A DNA stretch of 64,000 nucleotides from Streptomyces asoensis (lineage in GTDB: Bacteria; Actinomycetota; Actinomycetes; Streptomycetales; Streptomycetaceae). The notes beneath the pieces were generated by a model that was given only the letters and a program-made list of their open reading frames with translations, was not told where the DNA came from and did no database searches. A program made the position numbers and the translations under genes. Of the stretch, positions 48,418-56,673 are shown piece after piece. Within the stretch, counting starts at the first letter, position 1. Each line of letters starts with the position of its first letter. The stretch spans positions 1-64,000 of the forward strand of contig NZ_BNEB01000001.1 of assembly GCF_016860545.1 (NCBI RefSeq), in the 5' to 3' direction.

Positions 48418-48435
48418 GGGCGGGGCTGCCCGCCC
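48418..48435. terminator. Short hairpin between convergent ybaK and membrane protein gene
   Basis: Arms GGGCGGG (48418-48424) and CCCGCCC (48429-48435) enclose a four-base loop. It lies 18 bases after ybaK and 52 before the end of the convergent gene, a plausible terminator for both. Confidence 0.5.
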
Positions 48436-48487
48436 GGGGTGAGCGGTACGGGACAAGTCCTGCGGGAGCGCGGCACGGGCAGCGCCG

Positions 48488-49177
48488 TCACGCCATCGGC
48501 GCGCCGTAGCCGTCCTTGGGAAGACCGGGGTCCGGCCGGTACGGGTCGGCTTCGCGCGGTCCGAACAGCGCCGTGAGCCCCAGATGCACCAGCACCGCGG
48601 CGAACGGCCACGCCAGCAGCGCACCCTTCGCCCCCAGCTTCAGGGGCGCGGAGAACGTGACCCCCTTGCCCACGTCCTGCGCGTGCGCGAGCACGTCGGA
48701 GCCGGGTCCCAGCCACACCCCCAGCCGCCAGGCGAGGAGCGAGCCGAGGAATCCGCCGACGCCGAGCGCGACCACGAGGGGGACCCCGCCGCGCCGCCGC
48801 CACAGGAACACGGCCAGCGCGCTGAGGGCACCGCACGCCAGGGCCAGCAGGGTGAACGTGCCGTCGACGCCGATCGCCTGCTCGCCCTCGGTGTCCTTGA
48901 AGTAGACGACCCAGTTGCCCTCGACGACGTCACCGACGAGCGGCACCTTGGGCGCCAGCCACACCCACAGCAACCCGAGCACGGCCCCCACGAGCGTGAC
49001 CGCGACCGTGATGACGGCGGCTTCCCTCAGTTCGGTCTTCATGCCGGGCCCGTCCTGTCCGTACGGGGCGTCGTGGGGCACGGCGCCCGTCCCCGCGTAC
49101 CCGCCGGGCGACGGCGGCCAGGCCGCGTGCGGAGACGGTTCGTGCGGCGGCGGGGGCGGAGTCAGCGGTGCGGTCAC
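48488..49177 (-). CDS. Four-helix membrane protein (DUF2567-like)
   Basis: This 229-residue protein has a proline-rich cytoplasmic N-terminus (TAPLTPPPPPHEPSP) and four predicted membrane segments near residues 52-74, 102-120, 125-143 and 172-192. The WVWLAPKVPLVGDVVEGNWVVYFKDTEGEQAIGVDGTF loop after helix one resembles the actinobacterial DUF2567 family; I am moderately sure of this. Start GTG 49177 (MTAPLTPP) is chosen to avoid upstream low-complexity frame. It ends with a polar tail. Function unknown. It lies 34 bases after an ABC permease gene on the same strand and may be co-transcribed with it. Confidence 0.72.
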   Translation of the reverse strand: MTAPLTPPPPPHEPSPHAAWPPSPGGYAGTGAVPHDAPYGQDGPGMKTELREAAVITVAVTLVGAVLGLLWVWLAPKVPLVGDVVEGNWVVYFKDTEGEQAIGVDGTFTLLALACGALSALAVFLWRRRGGVPLVVALGVGGFLGSLLAWRLGVWLGPGSDVLAHAQDVGKGVTFSAPLKLGAKGALLAWPFAAVLVHLGLTALFGPREADPYRPDPGLPKDGYGAPMA

Positions 49178-49211
49178 CCTGACATCGTGCCAGGCCCGCC
49201 CGGGCGGCGCG

Positions 49212-50036
49212 TCACCGGACGGCGGCCCGGCGGTACGCCCAGGTGGCGACGGCCAGCGAGACGACGCCGACACCCGCGCAGACGGCCAGGTCCCCGAGGA
49301 CGAACGCCCAGTCGGGAGCGGCCCGGAAGGTCCGGGCGAACGCCTCGACCCCGTAGGTCGACGGCAGCAGGTCGCGGGCGAAGCGCACCGCCTCCGGCAT
49401 CCGGTCCGGCGGCAGCACGCCCAGCAGCAGCGCCGCCGACATGCCGAGCTGCCCCAGCACGGTGGCCAGCTCGGGCCGCGGCGCGAGCAGTCCGAAGGCG
49501 GCGCCGAGGCCGGACAGCGCGGCGCCGGCCAGCGGGATCACGGCCGCGAGCACCCACAGGTGGGTGAACGGCAGTCCAAAGAGCACGCAGCCGAAGACGG
49601 CGGTCACCAGGGTCCCCGGCACGGTGAAGGAGGCGTACGCCCCCGCCGCGCCCAGCACGACGGCCGCCGGCGGCACCGGGAGGGTCGCGTAGTGGTCCAG
49701 TCCCCCGCTGGCCCGCAGCTGCCCGAAGTACTGGGCGAGCAGGTTCAGCGCGACGAAGGCGACGACGAGCACGGAGGAGCCCGCGACCACGGCCTCGGCC
49801 TCACGGCCGCCGTCCACCACGCCCCGCATCATGATCAGGATGCCGACCGACTGGAAGGTCGCCACGAACAGCAGCGGGATGCGGGCCACCCGCGCGCGGG
49901 ACAGCTGCGCCCGGTAGACGGCCACCAGCGACGGCCACAGCCGCGCGCGGGGTGCCAGCTCGGCGGCGGCGCGGGACGCCGACCCGGTGACGGCCCGGGT
50001 GCCGCCCGGCAGAACCTCGGCGGGTACGACACTCAC
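49212..50036 (-). CDS. ABC transporter permease (ABC-2 type)
   Basis: This 274-residue membrane protein with six predicted helices is the partner of the ATPase gene just upstream. GTG 50036 is chosen: AGGAG lies about nine bases before it, and the remaining upstream frame is unlikely to be coding. Landmarks are YRAQLSRARVARIPLLFVATFQSVGILIMMRGVVDGG, then LNLLAQYFGQLRASGGLDHYATLPVPPAAVVLGAA, a region common in ABC-2 exporters, and the last helix before WAYRRAAVR. The pair probably exports a lipid, peptide or drug; the substrate cannot be told. Confidence 0.87.
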   Translation of the reverse strand: MSVVPAEVLPGGTRAVTGSASRAAAELAPRARLWPSLVAVYRAQLSRARVARIPLLFVATFQSVGILIMMRGVVDGGREAEAVVAGSSVLVVAFVALNLLAQYFGQLRASGGLDHYATLPVPPAAVVLGAAGAYASFTVPGTLVTAVFGCVLFGLPFTHLWVLAAVIPLAGAALSGLGAAFGLLAPRPELATVLGQLGMSAALLLGVLPPDRMPEAVRFARDLLPSTYGVEAFARTFRAAPDWAFVLGDLAVCAGVGVVSLAVATWAYRRAAVR

Positions 50037-50136
50037 GTGACGTTGCTCCTCTTCGCTGCGGTTCCCATACCGTCCCATACGGACCCGGAGTCCCGCGCAC
50101 TCACCTCGGCGCCGCACGCCCCCGCGCCTGCCTCTC

Positions 50137-51156
50137 TCATGCCCGTACCAGGCCCTGCCGGGCCGCTCCGCCCAGCGCCAGGTACACGTCCTCCAGGCTG
50201 GGTGTGGCCAGGGTGAAGTCGTCCAGGGCCGCGAAGGCGGCCCCGCCGGTGACGGTGGCCACGATCGCGCGCGCCTCCTCGGGCGCCAGCCGCAGCGTCC
50301 AGCGGCGGCCCGACTCCACGGCCCGCTCGCGCAGCGCGGCCACCTCGGGCACCTCCAGGGGCGCCCGCTCGCGCCACACCAGCTCGACCCGCACCTCGTC
50401 GGCGACCTGCTCCTTGAGCCCGGCCGGGGTGTCGCAGGCGATGACCCGGCCCTGGTCGAGGACGGCGACCCGGTCGAGGACGGTCTCCGCCTCGATGACG
50501 TTGTGGGTGACGAGCAGGACGGTCGCCCCGCGCTCGGCCCGCCGCCGGTCCACGGAGGCCCACACGGCCCGCCGGGCCACCGGGTCCATCCCGGTGGTCG
50601 GCTCGTCCAGCACCAGCAGGGGTCGCTCCCCCACGAGCGCGGTGGCGAAGCAGGCCAGCCGGCGCTGTCCGCCGGACAGCTTGCGCAGCGGTCGTCCCGC
50701 GATCGGTGTGAGCCCCAGTTCGTCGAGGACGGCGTCCCGCTCGCGGCGGGCGGTGCGCACGTCGAGGCCGCGCAGCCGTCCGGTGGTCTCGGCGGCCAGC
50801 GACACGGTGAGCTCGTCGAGGGCGGTGGACTCCTGCCCGAGGTAGGCCAGGATGCGCGCGGCCCGCTCGGGGTGGCGCACGATGTCGTGGCCGAGGATCT
50901 CGACGCTGCCCGCGTCGGGACGCATCAGTCCGGTCATCTGGCGCACGAGGGTGGTCTTGCCCGCGCCGTTCGGCCCGAGCAGCCCGAAGATCTCACCGCG
51001 CCGGATGTCCAGCCGGACGTCGTCGGTGGCCCGGACCTCGGGTGTGGCGGGGGTGCCGCGCCGGCCGCGGACGGCCGGATAGGTCTTGGTCAGTCCGCGT
51101 ACGGCACATACGACCTCGTCCCCGTGCCGAATGGGCGGTGCCGCGCGCGTACTCAC
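50137..51156 (-). CDS. ABC transporter ATP-binding protein (DrrA/CcmA type)
   Basis: This 339-residue ATPase has a single nucleotide-binding domain: Walker A GLLGPNGAGKTTLVRQ (near residue 59), Q-loop in LAYLGQESTALDELTV, signature LSGGQRRLA (near residue 160), Walker B LLVLDEPTTGMDP (near residue 180), and switch histidine in VLLVTHNVIEAE. The extra C-terminal ~90 residues are typical of DrrA-like exporters. GTG 51156 is the start. The permease gene follows 100 bases downstream on the same strand, so this is a two-component exporter, likely for hydrophobic compounds. Confidence 0.93.
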   Translation of the reverse strand: MSTRAAPPIRHGDEVVCAVRGLTKTYPAVRGRRGTPATPEVRATDDVRLDIRRGEIFGLLGPNGAGKTTLVRQMTGLMRPDAGSVEILGHDIVRHPERAARILAYLGQESTALDELTVSLAAETTGRLRGLDVRTARRERDAVLDELGLTPIAGRPLRKLSGGQRRLACFATALVGERPLLVLDEPTTGMDPVARRAVWASVDRRRAERGATVLLVTHNVIEAETVLDRVAVLDQGRVIACDTPAGLKEQVADEVRVELVWRERAPLEVPEVAALRERAVESGRRWTLRLAPEEARAIVATVTGGAAFAALDDFTLATPSLEDVYLALGGAARQGLVRA

Positions 51157-51219
51157 AAGGGACGAGACTACGGGGTCTCGGAGCTCCGCTCGCCGTCGGG
51201 GGCGTCCCGGGCTGCCCGT

Positions 51220-52452
51220 TCAGTCCCCCGCCGGAGCGTGCTCGGCGGCCGTCCGTACGTCGATCTCGCGCCAGAATCCCGCCCGGATGGCGTACCGGTC
51301 GTGTTCGTCGATCTGGTCGTCCTTGTGCGCGAGGAGTCCGAAGCGGGCCGCGTACCTCAGCAGCTCGCCGTCGATGCGGTGCGGGATGCGCGGGTACATG
51401 CCCGAGAGTTTCTGGAGCTGGCCCTGTTCACCGAGACGGCCCATCCACCGGCGGGCGAAGACCTGGCCCACCTCGTAGGGGTCGCCGCCGACGGTGGTGA
51501 TGTCCTCCTCGCGGTCGGCCCAGCGCTGTTCGGCCGTGGTGAGCTGCGCGAGGGTCGGCATCGCGGCGATCTCGGAGGGTTCGGCGGCGGTCCCGGGGCG
51601 GTCCACCCAGCCCTTGTCGGAGGACCAGCGCAGGGTCGCGGTGGTCGGGGGCGGGACGGCCTGGGCGCCGGGCGCGCGCAGGGCGGCGAGGTCCTTCGGG
51701 GTCGGCACGCCTCCCTTGGGGGCGGGCACCCGCTCCTGGACGCCGTGGTCGGAGGCGCCGGCGGCCGAAGCGTGCTCGGTCTCCTCGGCGGGCCGCTCTG
51801 CGGCGGGGGCCAGACCGGAGTCGGGCAGCGGCGCGGAGAGGATCGCGGCGATCTCGGGCCGGGGCGCGGGCGGCGGCGCGCAGATCCCGCCGAGCTCCTT
51901 GGCGCGTACGGCCTTGGTGATCCAGTTGCGGTCCAGGACGCGCCGTTCGTCGGCCTCGGCGACCAGGTCCTCGGACTGGTTGTAGTCGCCGTCGGCGGCC
52001 TGGACGGCCCACAGGTGGACGGCGACGCCGTGCTCCTTGGCGGCCATCATGCCGGGCAGCAGATCGCCGTCGCCGGTGACGAGCACGACGTCGGAACACG
52101 CGCGGTTGCGGGCCAGTTCGGTCAGCTCGGCGTGCATGGCGGCGTCGACCCCCTTCTGGGCCCAGCGGCCGTCGCTGCGGGTCAGCGCGCCGAGGCGGAC
52201 GGTCACCCGGGGCATCACCCGCAGTCTGCGGTGCTCGGGCTGGGGGACGCGGTCGGGGGCGCCGTCGAACCAGTAGATGCGCAGCAGGGGCCGTTCGGTC
52301 TCCGACTCGGCCTGTTCGCGTAGGCCCTGGACGAGGGCGGCGTGATCGACGGTGATCCTCGATCGCGAGGGCTCCCCGGCGAGGAGACTGGCGGCCGCCC
52401 CCAGCAGATACCCGGCGTCCACCAGGACGATGCAGCGGTCCACACGACTCAC
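51220..52452 (-). CDS. NYN domain protein (PIN-like nuclease fold)
   Basis: This 410-residue protein has an N-terminal NYN domain (about residues 1-180), a PIN/FLAP-like RNase fold. Conserved acidic residues appear in RCIVLVDAGYLLGAAAS, QKGVDAAMHAELTELA and SDVVLVTGDGDLLPGMMAA. A Pro/Ala-rich linker (about 190-285) joins it to a C-terminal globular domain containing PTLAQLTTAEQRWADREEDITTVGGDPYEVGQVFARRWMGRLG, of unknown function. GTG 52452 is the start; a GGGAGG-containing stretch lies upstream. NYN proteins are often RNA-processing enzymes; the target is unknown. It lies 63 bases upstream of the ABC ATPase gene. Confidence 0.88.
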   Translation of the reverse strand: MSRVDRCIVLVDAGYLLGAAASLLAGEPSRSRITVDHAALVQGLREQAESETERPLLRIYWFDGAPDRVPQPEHRRLRVMPRVTVRLGALTRSDGRWAQKGVDAAMHAELTELARNRACSDVVLVTGDGDLLPGMMAAKEHGVAVHLWAVQAADGDYNQSEDLVAEADERRVLDRNWITKAVRAKELGGICAPPPAPRPEIAAILSAPLPDSGLAPAAERPAEETEHASAAGASDHGVQERVPAPKGGVPTPKDLAALRAPGAQAVPPPTTATLRWSSDKGWVDRPGTAAEPSEIAAMPTLAQLTTAEQRWADREEDITTVGGDPYEVGQVFARRWMGRLGEQGQLQKLSGMYPRIPHRIDGELLRYAARFGLLAHKDDQIDEHDRYAIRAGFWREIDVRTAAEHAPAGD

Positions 52453-52667
52453 CCTCTTTCCGGGAGGTTTGCTTCGGGCTTCCTTCGAGTCTGCCCGACT
52501 GTGCGGGGGTTAACGGCCGGAACTCGATCTTCGGCGTGGCGTTTCGGGTACTTGCGCTCCGACAATCCCTGTTACAGACGGTAATTATCCGAAATGCGTC
52601 GTAAGTCAGCCTATGTGAATCTGGTCCCGTCTCTGGCCCCGAGATCCCCCACAGGAGGCAGATCACC

Positions 52668-52832
52668 ATGGCCAAGAACCGGAAGCAGGATCGTAAACAG
52701 CCGCAGTCCGAGCGTGGTCAGCAGTCGGCGCAGCAGTCCTCGATGGAGTCGCAGGCAGAGCAGCGCATCGCGCAGGTGACGCCCGCCGATGTCGCCCGCA
52801 AGGGCCGGCAGAAGCGCTTCGGCCACAACTGA
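52668..52832 (+). CDS. Small basic hydrophilic protein (54 residues)
   Basis: This 54-codon gene begins MAKNRKQDRKQPQSERGQQS and ends VARKGRQKRFGHN. It is rich in Lys, Arg, Gln and Ser with no hydrophobic part. AGGAGG sits eight to nine bases upstream of ATG 52668, a better ribosome site than most genes in the window, and a perfect 16-bp terminator follows at 52879-52912. It is therefore a genuine monocistronic gene. Composition resembles small nucleic-acid- or ribosome-associated peptides; no function is known. Confidence 0.82.
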   Translation: MAKNRKQDRKQPQSERGQQSAQQSSMESQAEQRIAQVTPADVARKGRQKRFGHN

Positions 52833-52878
52833 CGTCCAACTGGCATCCGCGTACGGGTCCGTTGCGGCTCGTACGCAC

Positions 52879-52912
52879 CGAGGGGCGCATCCGGTGCCGG
52901 ATGCGCCCCTCG
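52879..52912. terminator. Perfect hairpin between the small basic protein gene and dnaE
   Basis: Arms of 16 bases (52879-52894 and 52897-52912, CGAGGGGCGCATCCGG and its complement) are perfectly paired around a very short loop. It can terminate both convergent transcripts. Confidence 0.85.
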
Positions 52913-52929
52913 TACGTACGGACTCGTGG

Positions 52930-55900
52930 TCAGCCGGCCAGGCAGGACGGGCCGAGCAGCACCTTGAGATCGCCGAACAGCGCGGGATCGGGCTTGACCC
53001 GGTGCCGGTCGAGCCGCAGGACGGTCGTCCTGGTCGGGCCCTGGAGCCTGATCCGGACCTCGCTGTCGCCGCGGTGGTGGGTGAGGATCTCGCCGAGGCG
53101 GTTGATCATCGGCGGGGTGACCCGGGTGGCCGGGATCGTGAGGATCACGGGCGCGTTGGTGCCCGCGTTCGACAGGTCCGGGACCTGGAGCTCCATCGCG
53201 ACGAGGCGCGGCACGTCCTCCCGCTTGTCGAGGCGGCCCTTGACGAAGACGACGGCGTCCTCGACGAGTTGGGTCGAGACGAGCTGGTAGGTCGCCGGGA
53301 AGAACATGCACTCGATGGACCCGGCGAGGTCCTCCACGGTGGCGATCGCCCAGGCGTTGCCCTGCTTGGTCATCTTGCGCTGGAGGCCGGAGATGATGCC
53401 GCCGATGGTGACGACCGCGCCGTCCGCGTGCTCGCCGCCGGTGAGCTGGGCGATGCCCGCGTCGGCCTTGTCGGACAGCACGTGCTCCAGTCCGAAGAGC
53501 GGGTGGTCGGAGACGTACAGACCGAGCATCTCCCGCTCCTGGGCGAGCAGGTACGTCTTCTCCCACTCGTCGGTGGTGAACTCGACGTCGAGTCCGAAGC
53601 CGGGCTCGCTGGTCTCCTCCTCGCCCATACCGCCGAACAGGTCGAACTGTCCCTCGGCCTCCTTGCGCTTGACCGCGACCACGTTGTCGATCATCGGCTC
53701 GAAGTGCGCGGTGAGGCCCTTGCGGGTGTGCCCGAGGGTGTCGAAGGCGCCCGCCTTGATCAGCGACTCGGTGGTGCGCTTGTTGCAGGCGACCGCCTCG
53801 ACCTTGTCGAGGTAGTCGGGGAAGGAGGCGTACTTGCCCTTGGCCTTGCGGCTCCTGATGATCGACTCGACCACGTTGGTGCCGACGTTGCGCACGGCCT
53901 CGAGGCCGAAGAGGATCACGTCGTCGCCCTGCGCGGCGAAGTTGTGCACCGACTCGTTGACGTTCGGCGGGAGCACCTTGATGCCCATGCGCCGGCACTC
54001 GTTGAGGTAGACGGCCGACTTGTCCTTGTCGTCCTTGACCGAGGTGAGCAGTCCGGCCATGTACTCGGCGGGGTGGTTCGCCTTCAGGTAGGCGGTCCAG
54101 TACGAGACCAGGCCGTACGCGGCGGAGTGCGCCTTGTTGAAGGCGTAGCCGGCGAAGGGGACCAGGACGTCCCACAGGGCCTGGATCGCCTCGTCGCTGT
54201 AGCCCTTGTCGCGGGCGCCCTTCTGGAACAGGACGAAGTTCTTCGCCAGCTCGTCGGGCTTCTTCTTGCCCATCACGCGGCGGAGGATGTCGGCCTCGCC
54301 GAGCGAGTACCCGGCGATGATCTGGGCGGCCTTCTGCACCTGCTCCTGGTAGACGATCAGGCCGTAGGTGACGGCCAGGACCTCCTGGAGCGGCTCCTCC
54401 AGCTCCTTGTGGATCGGGGTGATCTCCTGGAGCTTGTTCTTGCGCAGCGCATAGTTGGTGTGCGAGTCCATGCCCATCGGGCCGGGACGGTAGAGCGCGG
54501 AGACGGCGGAGATGTCCTCGAAGTTGTCGGGCTTCATCAGGCGCAGCAGCGAGCGCATGGGGCCGCCGTCGAACTGGAAGACGCCGAGGGTGTCACCGCG
54601 CTGGAGCAGTTCGAAGGTCTTGGGGTCGTCGAGCGGCAGTGCCAGCAGGTCGAGGTCGATGCCCTTGTTGGACTTCACCATCTTGACGGCGTCGTCCATG
54701 ATCGTGAGGTTGCGCAGGCCGAGGAAGTCCATCTTCAGCAGGCCGAGCGACTCGCACTGCGGGTAGTCCCACTGGGTGATGGTCACGCCGTCCGTGTGCC
54801 GCACCCAGATGGGGGCGTGGTCGACGATCGGCTCGCTGGACATGATCACGCCGGCCGCGTGCACGCCCATCTGGCGGACCAGTCCCTCGACGCCCTTGGC
54901 GGTGTCGATGACCTTCTTGACGTCCGGCTCGTTCTCGTACATCGCGCGGATCTCGCCCGCCTCGCTGTAGCGCGGGTGCGAGGGGTCGGTGATGCCGTTG
55001 AGGTCGATGCCCTTGCCCAGGACGTCGGCGGGCATGGCCTTGGTCAGGCGGTCGCCCATCGCGTACGGGTAGCCCAGCACGCGCGCGGAGTCCTTGATGG
55101 CGTTCTTCGCCTTGATCTTTCCGTAGGTGCCGATCATGGCGACCTTGTCGGCGCCGTACTTCTCGGTCACGTAGCGGATCACCTCGACGCGCCTGCGCTC
55201 GTCGAAGTCGATGTCGACATCGGGCATGGAGACGCGCTCGGGGTTGAGGAAGCGCTCGAAGATCAGACCGTGCGGGATGGGGTCGAGGTCGGTGATGCCC
55301 ATCGCGTAGGCGACGATCGAGCCGGCCGCGGAACCACGGCCGGGGCCGACCGCGATGCCCTGGTTCTTCGCCCACATGATGAAGTCGGCGACGACGAGGA
55401 AGTAGCCCGGGAACCCCATCTGGATGATGACGTCCATCTCGTACTCGACCTGCTTCTGCCGGTCGTCGGGGACGCCGCCCGGGAAGCGGCGTTCCATGCC
55501 CCGGCGGACCTCCTCCTTGAACCAGGTGACCTCGGTGAAGCCGTCGGGGATGTCGAACTTCGGCATGAGGTTCTTCGCCTCGAACATGCCGGTGGTGTCG
55601 ATCTGCTCGGCCACCAGGAGGGTGTTGGCGCAGCCCTCCTGCCAGGCGTCCGAGGAGTCGATGGCGTACATCTCGTCCGTGGACTTCAGGTAGTAGCCGG
55701 TCCCGTCGAAGCGGAAGCGGTCCGGGTCGGAGAGGTTCTTGCCGGTCTGGATGCACAGCAGCGCGTCGTGCGCGGTCGCCTCGTGCGCGTAGGTGTAGTG
55801 CGAGTCGTTGGTGACCAGCGGCGGGATGCCGAGCTTCTTGCCGATCTCCAGCAGGCCGGCGCGGACCCGGCTCTCGATCTCGATGCCGTGGTCCATCAGC

Positions 55901-56469
55901 TCCAGGAAGTACCGGTCCTTGCCGAAGATGTCCTGGTACTCGGCCGCGGACTTCAGGGCCTCGTCGAACTGGCCGAGGCGCAGCCGGGTCTGGAGCTCGC
56001 CCGAGGGGCAGCCGGTGGAGGCGATCAGGCCCTCCGACCACTGGGAGATGGTCTCCTTGTCCATCCGGGGCCACTTCTGGAGCCAGCCCTCGGCGTACGC
56101 GTCCGAGGAGAGCCGGAAGAGGTTGTGCAGCCCCGTCGCGTTCGCCGCCCAGATCGTCTTGTGGGTGTAACCGCCGGAGCCGGAGACGTCGTCGCGCTTC
56201 TGGTGCGGCTGGCCCCACTGGATCTTGCGCTTGTTGCGCCGCGACTCCGGGGCGACGTACGCCTCGATGCCGATGATCGGGGTGACCCCGGCCTTCTTCG
56301 CGGTGTGGAAGAAGTCATAGGCCCCGTGCAGGTTGCCGTGGTCGGACATCGCGATGTGGGTCATGCCCATCTCGTTGCACGCGTCGAACATGTCCTTCAG
56401 CCGCGCGGCACCGTCCAGCAGCGAGTACTGGGTGTGGACGTGCAGGTGCGTGAACGGCGGCTTCGACAC
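52930..56469 (-). CDS. dnaE: DNA polymerase III alpha subunit
   Basis: This 1179-residue replicative polymerase (DnaE1 type) is the catalytic subunit of Pol III. The PHP domain begins FTHLHVHTQYSLLDGAARL (residues 6-24), with more metal-site motifs AMSDHGNLHGAYDF and TNDSHYTY. The palm catalytic aspartates are in PDVDIDFD (residues 416-423), and GFPGYFLVVADF and VGPGRGSAAGSIVAYA lie just before. The finger/thumb and OB-fold (VTIGGIISGLQRKMTKQGNAWAIATVEDL) follow. GTG 56469 has GGAGG seven bases upstream. It is transcribed alone, divergent from a DUF2252 gene. Confidence 0.96.
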   Translation of the reverse strand: MSKPPFTHLHVHTQYSLLDGAARLKDMFDACNEMGMTHIAMSDHGNLHGAYDFFHTAKKAGVTPIIGIEAYVAPESRRNKRKIQWGQPHQKRDDVSGSGGYTHKTIWAANATGLHNLFRLSSDAYAEGWLQKWPRMDKETISQWSEGLIASTGCPSGELQTRLRLGQFDEALKSAAEYQDIFGKDRYFLELMDHGIEIESRVRAGLLEIGKKLGIPPLVTNDSHYTYAHEATAHDALLCIQTGKNLSDPDRFRFDGTGYYLKSTDEMYAIDSSDAWQEGCANTLLVAEQIDTTGMFEAKNLMPKFDIPDGFTEVTWFKEEVRRGMERRFPGGVPDDRQKQVEYEMDVIIQMGFPGYFLVVADFIMWAKNQGIAVGPGRGSAAGSIVAYAMGITDLDPIPHGLIFERFLNPERVSMPDVDIDFDERRRVEVIRYVTEKYGADKVAMIGTYGKIKAKNAIKDSARVLGYPYAMGDRLTKAMPADVLGKGIDLNGITDPSHPRYSEAGEIRAMYENEPDVKKVIDTAKGVEGLVRQMGVHAAGVIMSSEPIVDHAPIWVRHTDGVTITQWDYPQCESLGLLKMDFLGLRNLTIMDDAVKMVKSNKGIDLDLLALPLDDPKTFELLQRGDTLGVFQFDGGPMRSLLRLMKPDNFEDISAVSALYRPGPMGMDSHTNYALRKNKLQEITPIHKELEEPLQEVLAVTYGLIVYQEQVQKAAQIIAGYSLGEADILRRVMGKKKPDELAKNFVLFQKGARDKGYSDEAIQALWDVLVPFAGYAFNKAHSAAYGLVSYWTAYLKANHPAEYMAGLLTSVKDDKDKSAVYLNECRRMGIKVLPPNVNESVHNFAAQGDDVILFGLEAVRNVGTNVVESIIRSRKAKGKYASFPDYLDKVEAVACNKRTTESLIKAGAFDTLGHTRKGLTAHFEPMIDNVVAVKRKEAEGQFDLFGGMGEEETSEPGFGLDVEFTTDEWEKTYLLAQEREMLGLYVSDHPLFGLEHVLSDKADAGIAQLTGGEHADGAVVTIGGIISGLQRKMTKQGNAWAIATVEDLAGSIECMFFPATYQLVSTQLVEDAVVFVKGRLDKREDVPRLVAMELQVPDLSNAGTNAPVILTIPATRVTPPMINRLGEILTHHRGDSEVRIRLQGPTRTTVLRLDRHRVKPDPALFGDLKVLLGPSCLAG

Positions 56470-56673
56470 GGCATGGCCTCCAAGGGAAACGCTCGACGAC
56501 AAAGGGGCGGACAGTCCGGGGGTCAGCGTCGAAGTCTATGCCTCGCCACTGACACCCGGGCCGCTCCCCCGCGTACCTTCACAGCGGGGGTCGCGGGCAC
56601 TTTCGTCCCGCCGCGCCCGTTGGAGACGACAGAGACGCTGTCGTACATGTCATGCACCAGGAGGCACCCAGCG

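Noticed and set aside
52789..56673. Long plus-strand frame opposite dnaE running into the DUF2252 gene
   Set aside because: The part opposite dnaE is a compositional shadow; only the section from ATG 56674, with a GGAGG site, is a real protein.
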